NCBI GenBank assembly: GCA_022447625.1
Contig: JAKVAX010000007.1
Coordinates: 62,001 to 126,000 of the forward strand
Length of the DNA: 64,000 bases
DNA from: Flavobacteriales bacterium
GTDB lineage: Bacteria > Bacteroidota > Bacteroidia > Flavobacteriales_D > Sanyastnellaceae
Reading direction: 5' to 3'
The translations under genes and the position numbers were made by a program. Below, one piece after another: positions 18,401 to 25,458 of the stretch (within the stretch, counting starts at the first letter, position 1; each line of letters starts with the position of its first letter). The notes under the pieces were generated by a model. The model searched no databases. It was not told the DNA's origin and saw only the letters and a program-made list of their open reading frames with translations.

Positions 18401-18556
18401 GCTGGACGCGAAGTTATTCGCAGTCAAACGATCGCGATCAACCCAGGGTTCAATCAATACCAACTTGACCTCACTGGACTCAGTGAAGGGCAGTACCTTT
18501 TCTTTATTGAGGGAGTTCAGGGCGAACACGTTCAAACCCTGATGATCTGGGACTAA
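15443..18556 (+). CDS. Secreted PKD-repeat protein with T9SS type A sorting domain
   Basis: The 1037-residue protein starts with a signal peptide (MRKAILTLIFSLPLHLLAQ). Residues about 25-230 look like a LamG/concanavalin-type domain (LELWVRADSS, then FWKGEIAELLVFSTEL). Ig-like and PKD modules follow; the clearest are YDWLFGDGATSSQDSPQHFY and FVWNFGTGDISEEAEPTFVY. The last about 80 residues (LFPNPARADELLTMRI to the final IWD) form a type A sorting domain for type IX secretion. The protein should be exported to the cell surface or medium; its ligand is unknown. Two exact iterated motifs lie inside (16134, 16860). It converges with gmd with no gap. Confidence 0.9.
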   Translation: MRKAILTLIFSLPLHLLAQLPLELEGLELWVRADSSMELNIDRVITWYDLSENARDLSQNINNFRPVVLEDQLAGHRTVYFNGINNRLVFDEVPNARSIFWVLKEDDDATGARPLLGHSSTFPFFRGENQEVWHPDFADEAVRDGVTRVGFEAIDGDVDPLPDGYQIVSLRTTGDVVTDQLGQDRNTNNFWKGEIAELLVFSTELTPEQVETVENFLADHYSVSLNLGDDIAIAEGFCHTTLSATPGFLSYDWNTGDTGPTIDVNNSGIYVCEALDAFGRIQVDSIEVTYPGNTIQQEQGLICIGDSLQWNLELDEELYTIEWNDGEPGAHRWFLEEGEFFATITDENLCVLETPELMVQVDSFPLEATLGPDVELCSGNFISLDPAGAEITSYLWMESVEDEQLEILETGEYFVEAENTNGCQVFDTIMVEIVGQSPEVVILQPPFTCQNVENTFQASASADGFITSYEWNFANAETGSGQIVEWTPDFFGFAEVSVLVTVETGCTAEVSVELNVNAQPEATIGVGQACANSEILFSTNPTVEEGLISSIDWVFEGASAEGDIVSFETQEAGFSNVLLTVDATNGCSLSLEQIINVFPSPEITIINEPVCFGELSAFELDIQGGAGNIVSYDWLFGDGATSSQDSPQHFYTQPGGYVVSAEVIAENGCRGDNALTTQVLSLPEADFPVGNACIGEPYLIVDASVSFDDIDTWEWEIDELGSFEGVSISPTFESLGFQEVTLFVTTVQGCSDEITKQIPVFELPVADFSFDPVIGLPPLEVDFINESEGATEFVWNFGTGDISEEAEPTFVYNEEGSFEINLSATNVYGCRANANAVIDVTEPILDLRMEALNHVTTDFGYQVSALIVNSGNYRLDSVACVLTPGNGNTLVEWLNEPLDVGESRIFTWQSTVQLSASSYPYYCAETIAYSELASERTPEDNSQCGGFTVEFELTPLFPNPARADELLTMRIIGATYMEVQFRVIDLAGREVIRSQTIAINPGFNQYQLDLTGLSEGQYLFFIEGVQGEHVQTLMIWD
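16134..16147 (+). repeat. Iterated 14-bp motif, exact copy (in PKD protein)
   Basis: TCGCTATCGCGGAA, read as Ile-Ala-Ile-Ala-Glu. Confidence 0.8.
16860..16873 (+). repeat. Iterated 14-bp motif, second exact copy (in PKD protein)
   Basis: TCGCTAACGCGGAA, read as Phe-Ala-Asn-Ala-Glu, 726 bases from the first copy and in a different domain. Confidence 0.8.
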
Positions 18557-19645
18557 TTACTCGTTGTAGTTCAATACTTTGAATCCACCGTCGAGCAAGT
18601 GCTTGTCTTTGGCAAACAGGCGAAGGTCAGCTTGCATCATCTCTTTAACGAGTTCTTCCAGAGTTACTTCGTGTTTCCAGCCAAGTTCTTCGTTCGCACG
18701 TGTCGGGTCACCAACCAATAGGTCAACCTCCGTAGGACGGAAGTAACGAGGGTCAACTTCGATCAGCACTTTTCCGTCTGCCTTATTGATTCCTTTTTCG
18801 TTCACTCCTTCACCTTTCCATTCGAGCTCGATATTGACTTCTTTGAAGGCCAATTCTGCAAATGAACGAATGCTGTGTGTTTCACCGGTTGCAAGAACGT
18901 AGTCGTCAGCTTTGTCTTGCTGAAGCATGAGCCACATTCCCTTGATATAATCGCGGGCGTGTCCCCAGTCACGCTGAGCGTCTAGGTTACCGAGGTATAA
19001 CTTGTCTTGCAGACCAAGGCTGATACGCGCAGCGGCACGTGTGATTTTTCGTGTAACGAAGGTCTCACCACGCAACGGGCTCTCGTGGTTGAAAAGGATA
19101 CCGTTACATGCATACATGTTGTATGCTTCACGGTAGTTCTTCGTGATCCAGAATCCGTACAACTTTGCTACACCGTATGGGGAACGTGGGTAGAACGGAG
19201 TACTTTCTTTTTGAGGTACTTCTTGTACCAATCCATACAACTCAGAAGTTGAGGCTTGGTAGAAGCGTGTGTTTTCCGTGAGGCCAAGAATTCGAATAGC
19301 CTCAAGGATACGGAGCGTACCCAAGGCATCTGAATTCGCTGTGTATTCAGGTGTTTCGAAAGAAACTTTGACGTGCGACTGCGCTGCCAAGTTGTAGATC
19401 TCATCGGGTTCTGTTTCTTGAACCAAGCGGATGAGGTTGGTACTGTCAGTGAGGTCACCGTAGTGAAGGAAGAAGTTCACATTCTTCTCGTGTTGATCTT
19501 GGTAGAGGTGGTCTACACGATCAGTATTAAACAAGGATGAGCGACGCTTTACGCCGTGTACTTCGTATCCTTTATTCAACAGGAATTCTGCGAGGTAGGC
19601 CCCGTCTTGTCCTGTCACACCTGTAATAAGAGCTTTCTTTGCCAT
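18557..19645 (-). CDS. gmd: GDP-mannose 4,6-dehydratase
   Basis: From the ATG at 19645 the protein has 362 residues. It carries the extended-SDR NADP loop [15 protein letters not shown] (residues 8-22), ALITG start, the [19 protein letters not shown] segment, the active-site Ser/Thr and [10 protein letters not shown] (Tyr-x3-Lys), and RDWGHARDY near residue 205. It converts GDP-mannose to the 4-keto-6-deoxy intermediate, the first step of GDP-L-fucose synthesis. The second enzyme, fcl, is 19 kb away in this window. A consensus -7 box lies upstream (19661-19668). Confidence 0.97.
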   Translation of the reverse strand: MAKKALITGVTGQDGAYLAEFLLNKGYEVHGVKRRSSLFNTDRVDHLYQDQHEKNVNFFLHYGDLTDSTNLIRLVQETEPDEIYNLAAQSHVKVSFETPEYTANSDALGTLRILEAIRILGLTENTRFYQASTSELYGLVQEVPQKESTPFYPRSPYGVAKLYGFWITKNYREAYNMYACNGILFNHESPLRGETFVTRKITRAAARISLGLQDKLYLGNLDAQRDWGHARDYIKGMWLMLQQDKADDYVLATGETHSIRSFAELAFKEVNIELEWKGEGVNEKGINKADGKVLIEVDPRYFRPTEVDLLVGDPTRANEELGWKHEVTLEELVKEMMQADLRLFAKDKHLLDGGFKVLNYNE

Positions 19646-19660
19646 AGTGCCGAATTGGGA

Positions 19661-19668
19661 CAAATGTA
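19661..19668 (-). promoter_or_regulatory. -7 promoter box for gmd
   Basis: The minus strand reads TACATTTG, matching TAnnTTTG, 15 bases upstream of the gmd ATG. No -33 element is clear. Confidence 0.5.
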
Positions 19669-19725
19669 CACAAATGGCACACTGGCTTTGTCAGAGAGTG
19701 CCCTACATTTTGAACACTGTATAGC

Positions 19726-21552
19726 TTAAGAAACGAGCTGACTCTGAAGTTCAACTAATCCGCGGTAAACACCGTTCTCGATTGTGATGAGTTCTTCGTG
19801 TTTTCCTTCCTCTACTTTTATGCCGCCATCTAAGACAATAATCTTATCTGCACTGCGGATTGTAGAAAGGCGGTGAGCAATCACCACAGAGGTTCTTCCC
19901 TTCATCAATTTATCAAGGGCATCTTGTACCAAACGTTCTGATTCACTATCCAGCGAACTCGTCGCCTCATCCAGAATCAAAATGGTTGGGTTCTTCAACA
20001 CGGCACGCGCAATGGCAATGCGTTGACGTTGTCCACCTGAAAGTTGAATTCCTCGCTCTCCCACGATGGTGTCTAAGCCATCAGGGAATTGGTCAATGAA
20101 CTGGAGTGCATTCGCCTGGGCTGCTGCCTGGTGAATCTCTTCATCGCTTGCCTCTGGGTTACCGTAGGCAATGTTTTCTTTAATGCTACCGCCGAATAGG
20201 ATCACCTCTTGGGGTACAAAGGCCATCTGAGAGCGTAGCTCGGTCAAATCATATTCACTGGCATCTACACCATCGAATTGCACCTTTCCAGCCTGAGGAA
20301 CATAGAACTGCAAGATCAACGAAGCAATCGTAGACTTACCAGCGCCTGACGGACCAACAATCGCTACATGGTCTCCAGCGCTAGCGCGGAAACTCAAGTC
20401 ATTGATCACTTGGATCTCTTTACGCGAGTCGTAGTGGAACTGCAGTCTTTGGAATTCGATTTCTCCCTTCAACGCCCGTTGCTTGAAGCTTGGCGATTCA
20501 ATCACGACTGGCTCAGGATCCAACTCAAGGATGTCCATCACGTTTTCAATGGCTCCAATTCCACGCTGTAGTTGAGCGAACTGAGCAGCAATACCACCGA
20601 TAGATCCGGCTACGAGACCGGTCATAAGTAGGAAGGAGAAGAAGTATTCGCTATCCAGTTCTCCTGCAGCCATTAAGTCGGCTCCCTTGAAAATAACCAA
20701 AGAGATGGCTCCAAAGATGAAGAGGATAATAAATGAGCTAAACGATGCTCTCCACCATGCCCCTTTCAGGGCGAATTTCTTGATTTCAGTGATGTTCCCC
20801 ATGTAACGAGTGACCTCTAATAATTCGTTGGCGAAGCTCTTAACATTGACAATACCCGTCAAGGTTTCTTGTACCACCACATTCGACTCTGCCACTTGGT
20901 CTTGCGTCTTCTTGCTCAGCTTACGAATGAATCGTCCGAAAATCACGGCAATGATGATCACCACAGGAAGGGTGCTCAACATAATGAAGGTGAGGGTAGG
21001 AGAGAAGAAGAGCAACGCAGCAATACCTCCAACAATCACGATGAGCTGTCGTAGCAACTCCGCGAGAGTAGTCGTAAAGACATCTTGAATCGAAGTGATA
21101 TCTGCGGAAATACGCGAGTTCAGATCACCCACTCGCTGCTCGTTGAAGTACTGCATCGGCATGCGAATAATCTTCTGGTAGGTGTCTTTTCGCAAGGCCA
21201 ACATCATGTTTTCCGTAATCCGCGCAAAGAGAATGACGCGAGTAAAGCTCATGATGGCTTGAATCACCAATACTGCAAAGATGATCACTGCCAAACTTCC
21301 GAGATCAGAGAAGTTAAACTCAAAATCAAAGTAAGAGCGGATATCGTCTTGCTCTGGCTGTTGAACTCCGACTCCTCCAAGCTGTCCCCAAAGACGAGTC
21401 ACCAACAGCGTGAATACCCCAGACAAGGAAATCAAGACAATACCAAAGGCAAACTGCCAACGATACGGTTTGACATATTTAAAGATGCGCGTAGCCTGCT
21501 TCAAGCTCGCTTTCGACAAACGCTTTTTCTTTTCTTTTTTCTTCTCGCTCAA
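19726..21552 (-). CDS. ABC transporter, fused membrane and ATPase domains (MsbA-like)
   Basis: The protein has about 608 residues, starting at a TTG (no in-frame ATG nearby) with a Lys-rich head MSEKKKEKKKRLSK. Residues about 30-330 form the six-helix export domain; the ATPase follows, with Walker A VGPSGAGKST, the signature LSGGQRQRIAIARA, Walker B ILILDEATSSLDSES and the H-loop VIAHRLST. Such half-transporters work as homodimers and export lipids, peptides or drugs; which one is unknown. A near copy of the iterated motif lies at 20378 in the opposite reading sense. Confidence 0.9.
   Translation of the reverse strand: MSEKKKEKKKRLSKASLKQATRIFKYVKPYRWQFAFGIVLISLSGVFTLLVTRLWGQLGGVGVQQPEQDDIRSYFDFEFNFSDLGSLAVIIFAVLVIQAIMSFTRVILFARITENMMLALRKDTYQKIIRMPMQYFNEQRVGDLNSRISADITSIQDVFTTTLAELLRQLIVIVGGIAALLFFSPTLTFIMLSTLPVVIIIAVIFGRFIRKLSKKTQDQVAESNVVVQETLTGIVNVKSFANELLEVTRYMGNITEIKKFALKGAWWRASFSSFIILFIFGAISLVIFKGADLMAAGELDSEYFFSFLLMTGLVAGSIGGIAAQFAQLQRGIGAIENVMDILELDPEPVVIESPSFKQRALKGEIEFQRLQFHYDSRKEIQVINDLSFRASAGDHVAIVGPSGAGKSTIASLILQFYVPQAGKVQFDGVDASEYDLTELRSQMAFVPQEVILFGGSIKENIAYGNPEASDEEIHQAAAQANALQFIDQFPDGLDTIVGERGIQLSGGQRQRIAIARAVLKNPTILILDEATSSLDSESERLVQDALDKLMKGRTSVVIAHRLSTIRSADKIIVLDGGIKVEEGKHEELITIENGVYRGLVELQSQLVS
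20378..20391 (+). repeat. Iterated 14-bp motif, 13/14 copy (in ABC transporter, antisense)
   Basis: GCGCTAGCGCGGAA on the strand opposite the gene; the gene itself reads Phe-Arg-Ala-Ser-Ala here, so the motif is not tied to one peptide. Confidence 0.6.
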
Positions 21553-21609
21553 GGGAATTCGATTGCAGAGTGCAAAGGTCGGAGATAGATCAGGGATAAC
21601 CTAACGGGG

Positions 21610-21627
21610 GTGTCATGGCAGTGTCAT
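21610..21627 (+). repeat. 7-4-7 direct repeat GTGTCAT, Pho-box-like
   Basis: GTGTCAT occurs twice with a 4-base spacer (21610-21616 and 21621-21627). The spacing and core resemble the enterobacterial Pho box, but the site lies on the strand opposite the adjacent ABC gene, so a regulatory role is doubtful. Confidence 0.35.
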
Positions 21628-21641
21628 TTTTAGGACGGGTC

Positions 21642-21690
21642 AGACGGTAGACTGGCCTTACTAACTCCTGTAGCCTAACGCCTAAAGGAA
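21642..21690. repeat. Degenerate intergenic repeat (GGTAGAC...CCTAACGCCTAAAG)
   Basis: The stretch between the ABC gene and ahcY (21553-21780) holds no gene. It contains GGTAGACTGG, TTACTAACTCC and CCTAACGCCTAAAGG, which resemble the heptamer repeats and following TACTAACGCCT segments at 23930 and 24297. It appears to be a decayed copy of the same intergenic element. Confidence 0.4.
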
Positions 21691-21736
21691 AGAAACACCG
21701 CGATCAGCAATCCGCATTCCGCGATCCAGTGAAAAA

Positions 21737-21760
21737 AAAGCCCCGCTAACGCAGGGCTTT
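21737..21760 (-). terminator. Intrinsic terminator of ahcY
   Basis: A 10-bp stem (AAAGCCCCGC/GCAGGGCTTT, one mismatch or wobble) with a 4-base loop is followed on the minus strand by a run of eight T. It lies about 20 bases past the ahcY stop and is T-flanked on both sides, so it may work in both directions. Confidence 0.85.
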
Positions 21761-21780
21761 TTATCCATATAAACGTCTTC

Positions 21781-23100
21781 TTAGTATCGGTAGTGCTCTG
21801 GCTTGTATGGCCCTTCTACTTCAACTCCGATGTATTTCGCTTGCTCATTTGTAAGCGTTTCTAGCTCTACACCAATCTTCCCAAGGTGTAGACGAGCTAC
21901 CTTCTCATCAAGGTGCTTCGGAAGAATGTATACATCGTTTTCGTAGTTCGAGTGGTTCTGCCATAGCTCGATCTGTGCCAAAGTCTGGTTTGTGAAGCTG
22001 TTAGACATCACAAATGATGGGTGACCTGTTGCACATCCAAGGTTCACTAGACGTCCTTCAGCAAGTAGGATCAAATCCTTCCCGTTGATTGTGTACTTGT
22101 CTACCTGCGGCTTGATCGTGTCTTTAGAAGCACCGTGGTTGTCGTTCAACCATGCTACGTCGATCTCGTTATCGAAGTGACCGATATTACAAACGATCGC
22201 TTTGTCTTTCATATTTTCGAAGTGACGACCAATTAGGATATCCTTGTTACCTGTTGCGGTTACAACAATGTCACCTTCAGCAACAGCGTCATCCATCTTC
22301 TTTACTTCGTATCCGTCCATAGCCGCTTGAAGTGCACAGATAGGATCAATCTCCGTTACAATTACTCGACAGCCAGCGTTACGAAGAGATTCAGCGGAAC
22401 CTTTACCTACGTCACCGTATCCAGCCACAACAGCTACTTTACCAGCCATCATGATGTCAGTCGCACGACGGATCGCATCTACACAAGATTCACGACATCC
22501 GTACTTGTTGTCAAATTTCGATTTTGTTACTGAGTCATTTACATTAATCGCAGGCATTGGCAATGTTCCAGCCTTCACGCGATCATATAAACGAAGTACA
22601 CCAGTAGTCGTCTCTTCCGAGATTCCTTTGATGTCAGATGCCAACTCAGGATACTTATCAAGTACTACGTTTGTTAGGTCACCTCCGTCATCAAGGATCA
22701 TGTTCAATGGCTTGCGGTCAGCTCCGAAATGAAGCGTCTGCTCGATACACCACTCATACTCCTCTTCTGTCATGCCTTTCCATGCGTAAACAGGGATACC
22801 AGCAGCAGCGATCGCCGCCGCAGCGTGATCTTGAGTTGAGAAGATGTTACAAGAAGACCATTGCACATCAGCACCAAGCTCAATCAATGTCTCGATTAGT
22901 ACTGCTGTCTGGATCGTCATGTGAAGACACCCGGAAATACGTGAACCTGCAAGAGGCTTCGACGCTCCAAATTCTTCACGAAGTGACATCAAACCTGGCA
23001 TCTCTGCCTCTGCTAATTTGATCTCTTTACGTCCCCAATCGGCAAGAGTAATGTCTTTTACCTTGTATGAAAGGACTTCATTCTGTGTGGGTACACTCAT
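21781..23100 (-). CDS. ahcY: Adenosylhomocysteinase
   Basis: The 439-residue enzyme splits S-adenosylhomocysteine into adenosine and homocysteine in the methyl cycle. It shows the family signatures: [52 protein letters not shown], the NAD loop [16 protein letters not shown] near residue 225, and the C-terminal tail [10 protein letters not shown]. Length and start are normal. A consensus -7 box lies 35 bases upstream and a strong terminator follows, so it is probably a single-gene transcript. Confidence 0.98.
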   Translation of the reverse strand: MSVPTQNEVLSYKVKDITLADWGRKEIKLAEAEMPGLMSLREEFGASKPLAGSRISGCLHMTIQTAVLIETLIELGADVQWSSCNIFSTQDHAAAAIAAAGIPVYAWKGMTEEEYEWCIEQTLHFGADRKPLNMILDDGGDLTNVVLDKYPELASDIKGISEETTTGVLRLYDRVKAGTLPMPAINVNDSVTKSKFDNKYGCRESCVDAIRRATDIMMAGKVAVVAGYGDVGKGSAESLRNAGCRVIVTEIDPICALQAAMDGYEVKKMDDAVAEGDIVVTATGNKDILIGRHFENMKDKAIVCNIGHFDNEIDVAWLNDNHGASKDTIKPQVDKYTINGKDLILLAEGRLVNLGCATGHPSFVMSNSFTNQTLAQIELWQNHSNYENDVYILPKHLDEKVARLHLGKIGVELETLTNEQAKYIGVEVEGPYKPEHYRY

Positions 23101-23135
23101 TTGATTACCTTGTATTTACGTTGTAATTCTAGCTG

Positions 23136-23143
23136 CAAAGATA
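23136..23143 (-). promoter_or_regulatory. -7 promoter box for ahcY
   Basis: The minus strand reads TATCTTTG, an exact TAnnTTTG match, 35 bases from the ATG. No clear TTTG was seen at the -33 position. Confidence 0.6.
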
Positions 23144-23237
23144 CGATTTTCTAAGGAGAGCGTTCCTTACGAAGGTCAATATCTAATCAGTTGTCAACTG
23201 CATGACAAGCAACTAGGTACTTTGTTCACTTGAAGTT

Positions 23238-23245
23238 TACCTTTG
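23238..23245 (+). promoter_or_regulatory. -7 box abutting the phosphopantetheinyl transferase start
   Basis: TACCTTTG matches the consensus and ends 5 bases before the ATG at 23251. If transcription starts at the normal distance, the message would be nearly leaderless. This also argues against the longer frame beginning at 23230. Confidence 0.5.
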
Positions 23246-23250
23246 CACTT

Positions 23251-23868
23251 ATGCCGTTAAAGCTCCATTTGAGACATAGTGATGACTTTCAGATTGCCTT
23301 TTGGCACCTCGAAGAGACCCTGGAAGAGCTTCAAAGCACTTGTACACTTACTCCCGCAGACGAGGCTGAGTTTATCAAACTCAACCATGAAAAGCGTAAA
23401 CGAGAGTGGTTGGCTTCTCGTGCGGCGTTGCGTATTGGTCTCGCTAGCGCGGAATCGGTGCAGTACGCACCCACCGGCAAACCGAAACTGGAGAGCTCTG
23501 AAATGAGCCTCTCACATTGCCTCCCTATCGCAGGGGCCCTCATTCATCCCACGCATGCGGGAATGGATATTCAGATTCCCGATGAAAAAATCGGCCGCAT
23601 TCGAACCAAGTTCGCTCACCCCGAAGAACGCGGAGCCGCAGAACAAAGCGATCGTGAGCTAGACTACCTCACCATTCTCTGGTCTGCCAAAGAAGCCCTC
23701 TTTAAGGTATACGGTCAAGGTCTCCACTTCGCAGAGCAAATACGCATCGATCAATTCAAGGTAGGTCAACGAGAACTCACAGCCACAGTACACAGAGAAG
23801 GAAAATCGATCCAACACCAACTCAGTTGTTTTCAGCTGATGGGTCATTGGGTGGTGTACGTTTGTTAG
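23251..23868 (+). CDS. 4'-phosphopantetheinyl transferase
   Basis: From the ATG at 23251 the protein has 205 residues. The superfamily signature is clear: AGMDIQIPDEKIGRI with the metal-binding Asp, and TILWSAKEALFKVYGQGLHF with the W-x-x-K-E-A core. It should transfer the phosphopantetheine arm from coenzyme A to a carrier protein such as ACP. The length resembles Sfp-type rather than the short AcpS type, but the target is not shown. It carries an exact copy of the iterated motif at 23441. Confidence 0.9.
   Translation: MPLKLHLRHSDDFQIAFWHLEETLEELQSTCTLTPADEAEFIKLNHEKRKREWLASRAALRIGLASAESVQYAPTGKPKLESSEMSLSHCLPIAGALIHPTHAGMDIQIPDEKIGRIRTKFAHPEERGAAEQSDRELDYLTILWSAKEALFKVYGQGLHFAEQIRIDQFKVGQRELTATVHREGKSIQHQLSCFQLMGHWVVYVC
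23441..23454 (+). repeat. Iterated 14-bp motif, exact copy (in phosphopantetheinyl transferase)
   Basis: TCGCTAGCGCGGAA, read as Leu-Ala-Ser-Ala-Glu. Confidence 0.8.
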
Positions 23869-23876
23869 GAGATGGT

Positions 23877-23890
23877 GGTTCGTGGTTCGT
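23877..23890. repeat. Heptamer tandem repeat, two units of GGTTCGT
   Basis: Two perfect GGTTCGT units lie directly behind the phosphopantetheinyl transferase stop. Their 7-base period matches the GACCGTG repeats nearby. Confidence 0.5.
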
Positions 23891-23929
23891 GGAAATGTAC
23901 TGATTATTCTGACTATACTGTTTTCGGTA

Positions 23930-23946
23930 GACCGTAGACCGTGGAC
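23930..23946. repeat. Heptamer tandem repeat GACCGTA/GACCGTG
   Basis: GACCGTA and GACCGTG stand in tandem followed by GAC. About ten bases on comes TACTAACGCCT, which also follows the larger array at 24299. The rest of the 153-base gap before rpmH holds only the rpmH terminator. Confidence 0.55.
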
Positions 23947-23973
23947 GGGGTATCTACTAACGCCTTTTGAGCA

Positions 23974-24000
23974 CAAAAAAAGCCCCGCAAATGCAAGGCT
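23974..24000 (-). terminator. Intrinsic terminator of rpmH
   Basis: In the minus-strand RNA, AGCCUUGC pairs with GCGGGGCU through an AUUU loop and is followed by seven T. The G-U pairs form only in this direction, which supports the rpmH assignment. Confidence 0.8.
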
Positions 24001-24021
24001 TCAAATATCGTAGGGTCGTTA

Positions 24022-24189
24022 TTAACGTTCGATTCCTTTGTGACGGCGCTCATCAGAAACTGAAAGACGCTTACGTCCTTTCTTACGACGTGAAGAAAGT
24101 ACGCGACGACCGTTAGCTGTAGCCATACGACTACGGAATCCGTGCTTGTTACGACGCTTGCGCTTTGATGGTTGGAATGTTCTTTTCAT
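24022..24189 (-). CDS. rpmH: Large ribosomal subunit protein bL34
   Basis: This 55-residue ORF starts [20 protein letters not shown] and continues [20 protein letters not shown], the unmistakable bL34 sequence. It ends a few residues beyond the usual bL34 length (KGIER tail). It has a consensus promoter (-7 TATCTTTG with a TTTG 19 bases upstream) and a terminator, so it is probably transcribed alone. In many bacteria rpmH sits near dnaA and rnpA; neither is seen here. Confidence 0.97.
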   Translation of the reverse strand: MKRTFQPSKRKRRNKHGFRSRMATANGRRVLSSRRKKGRKRLSVSDERRHKGIER

Positions 24190-24225
24190 CGTTTCTTCTT
24201 TTACCGCCTTTTCTCAAAGGGAGTG

Positions 24226-24256
24226 CAAAGATAATACATTCATTCAATGGTACAAA
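24226..24256 (-). promoter_or_regulatory. Promoter of rpmH (-7 and -33 boxes)
   Basis: On the minus strand TTTTG is followed after 19 bases by TATCTTTG (24226-24233). Both elements and their spacing match the Bacteroidota consensus, making this the best promoter in the window. Confidence 0.7.
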
Positions 24257-24298
24257 AGAGGGAAGCACTTTTTTTAAGTACAAAGATAGGTATTAGTA

Positions 24299-24326
24299 GA
24301 CCGTGGACCGTGGACCGTGGACCGTA
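24299..24326. repeat. Heptamer tandem array, three GACCGTG plus one GACCGTA
   Basis: Three perfect GACCGTG units and one GACCGTA unit run without gaps. After them come TACTAACGCCTAAAG and a CTAAAGCCTTTAG near-palindrome that reach the end of the lipoprotein gene at 24355. Confidence 0.8.
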
Positions 24327-24354
24327 GATCATACTAACGCCTAAAGCCTTTAGC

Positions 24355-24771
24355 CTAGTTAGTAACTGTCAACACTGGCGGTGACCAAATCGTATTGTAC
24401 TGATGAAGACCTCTTCCTGCAGGGCCGTTGGCTACGGAGCCATCGACGATGACCCATTGTGATTCGGAGCAAGGATCAGAGATGAGGATGTTGTCGTCGT
24501 CTACGGTGACTTGACAGCCATCGTCAATGTTGTAGGTGCTGTGACGATCAAAGACCAAGAATTCATCCTGGTTTTTGCGATAAATGATGAGTCCACGTGA
24601 CCCGCCTGAAGTGTATACCCATCCTGCTGGTGCGGTAATATCAATGTAGGCAGGTAGATTGGTATCGATCTGGAAGTTTACCTGAACGAACGGGATTTGG
24701 GTTTCTTCATTGCATCTTGATCCACTGAGGGCGAGCACGATAAGAAAGAGTACTGACAATCGCTTAAGCAT
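24355..24771 (-). CDS. Rieske-fold-like lipoprotein lacking cluster ligands
   Basis: The 138-residue protein begins with a signal peptide and a Cys near residue 20 (LALSGSRCNEE), so it may be lipid-anchored, although the lipobox is weak. The later part resembles periplasmic Rieske proteins of flavobacteria: LVFDRHSTYNID, then DGCQVTVDDDNILISDPCSES, then VDGSVANGPAGRGLHQY. In a real Rieske site the two loops would carry Cys-x-His and Cys-x2-His; here they do not. It should therefore not hold an iron-sulfur cluster. The match is by eye and moderate. It lies 15 bases after tsaB. Confidence 0.6.
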   Translation of the reverse strand: MLKRLSVLFLIVLALSGSRCNEETQIPFVQVNFQIDTNLPAYIDITAPAGWVYTSGGSRGLIIYRKNQDEFLVFDRHSTYNIDDGCQVTVDDDNILISDPCSESQWVIVDGSVANGPAGRGLHQYNTIWSPPVLTVTN

Positions 24772-24786
24772 ACTACAAAGTAACGA

Positions 24787-25458
24787 TCAAAGCAGCGATT
24801 TTGGCTTCCCTGCGACGAATTCTTTCAAATAGTATGGTTCAAAGTATGCTGGGTCTACGGTTTTTTTCTTCGCTAGCACGGAATGGGCTAACAGCGACAT
24901 CCCCTTTGCGGAAGGGAGGAATGAAGCATTGAATTTCATAGATGGGTGCTGTAGGAATCCCTCACATTTGCCAGCACCGTCTCCCAATGTGAGCACTGTG
25001 CCTGAGAGATGATTAAAACTCTCTTCTAAGACTTCCAAGGCTTGTGCTTCCTGTAGAGTGTTTCCAGTAGCATCGAAAGTAGCGGTGTATACCTCCATGC
25101 GACGAGCGTCTATCATGGGGAGGTAGTAATCAAAACCTGGATGTTCTTCCCGAGCTTGGGCCGCCATATGCTCCAATGTTGAAAGTGCGATCAACGGCAG
25201 ATCCAATGCGAAACACAATCCTTTCGAGGCAGCGGTTCCGATGCGTAAACCAGTGTAAGATCCTGGTCCTTTACTGATCGCTATCGCCGAAAGGTCTTTT
25301 GAACGATCACCAATAACCTCTTTGATTAATATATGGAGTCGCTCAGCGTGGATGTACTTTTGGCTGTGTTCTTCTTTCAAGCTGATCAGCCCACTTTCAT
25401 CCGAAAGGGCAACTGAACAGTTCTTGGTGGCACTTTCAATACTGAGAATTAGGCTCAT
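24787..25458 (-). CDS. tsaB: tRNA t6A37 biosynthesis protein TsaB
   Basis: The 223-residue protein starts MSLILSIESATKNCSVALS and has the ISKGPGSYTGLRIGTAASKG motif near residue 63 and MIDARRMEVYTA near residue 115, typical of TsaB (YeaZ). It is the scaffold partner of TsaD in making threonylcarbamoyladenosine in tRNA. It overlaps the HlyD gene by 4 bases, so it is probably coupled to the efflux genes upstream. Near copies of the iterated motif lie at 24870 and 25278 in the opposite reading sense. Confidence 0.95.
   Translation of the reverse strand: MSLILSIESATKNCSVALSDESGLISLKEEHSQKYIHAERLHILIKEVIGDRSKDLSAIAISKGPGSYTGLRIGTAASKGLCFALDLPLIALSTLEHMAAQAREEHPGFDYYLPMIDARRMEVYTATFDATGNTLQEAQALEVLEESFNHLSGTVLTLGDGAGKCEGFLQHPSMKFNASFLPSAKGMSLLAHSVLAKKKTVDPAYFEPYYLKEFVAGKPKSLL
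24870..24883 (+). repeat. Iterated 14-bp motif, 13/14 copy (in tsaB, antisense)
   Basis: TCGCTAGCACGGAA, one base changed, on the strand opposite tsaB. Confidence 0.5.
25278..25291 (+). repeat. Iterated 14-bp motif, second 13/14 copy (in tsaB, antisense)
   Basis: TCGCTATCGCCGAA, one base changed, on the strand opposite tsaB. Confidence 0.5.

Noticed and set aside
23101-23250. SAH riboswitch upstream of ahcY
   Set aside because: The leader between the -7 box and the ATG is about 35 bases, too short for that fold.
23877-24326. CRISPR array
   Set aside because: The units are only 7 bases long and directly adjacent, with no spacers and no cas genes.
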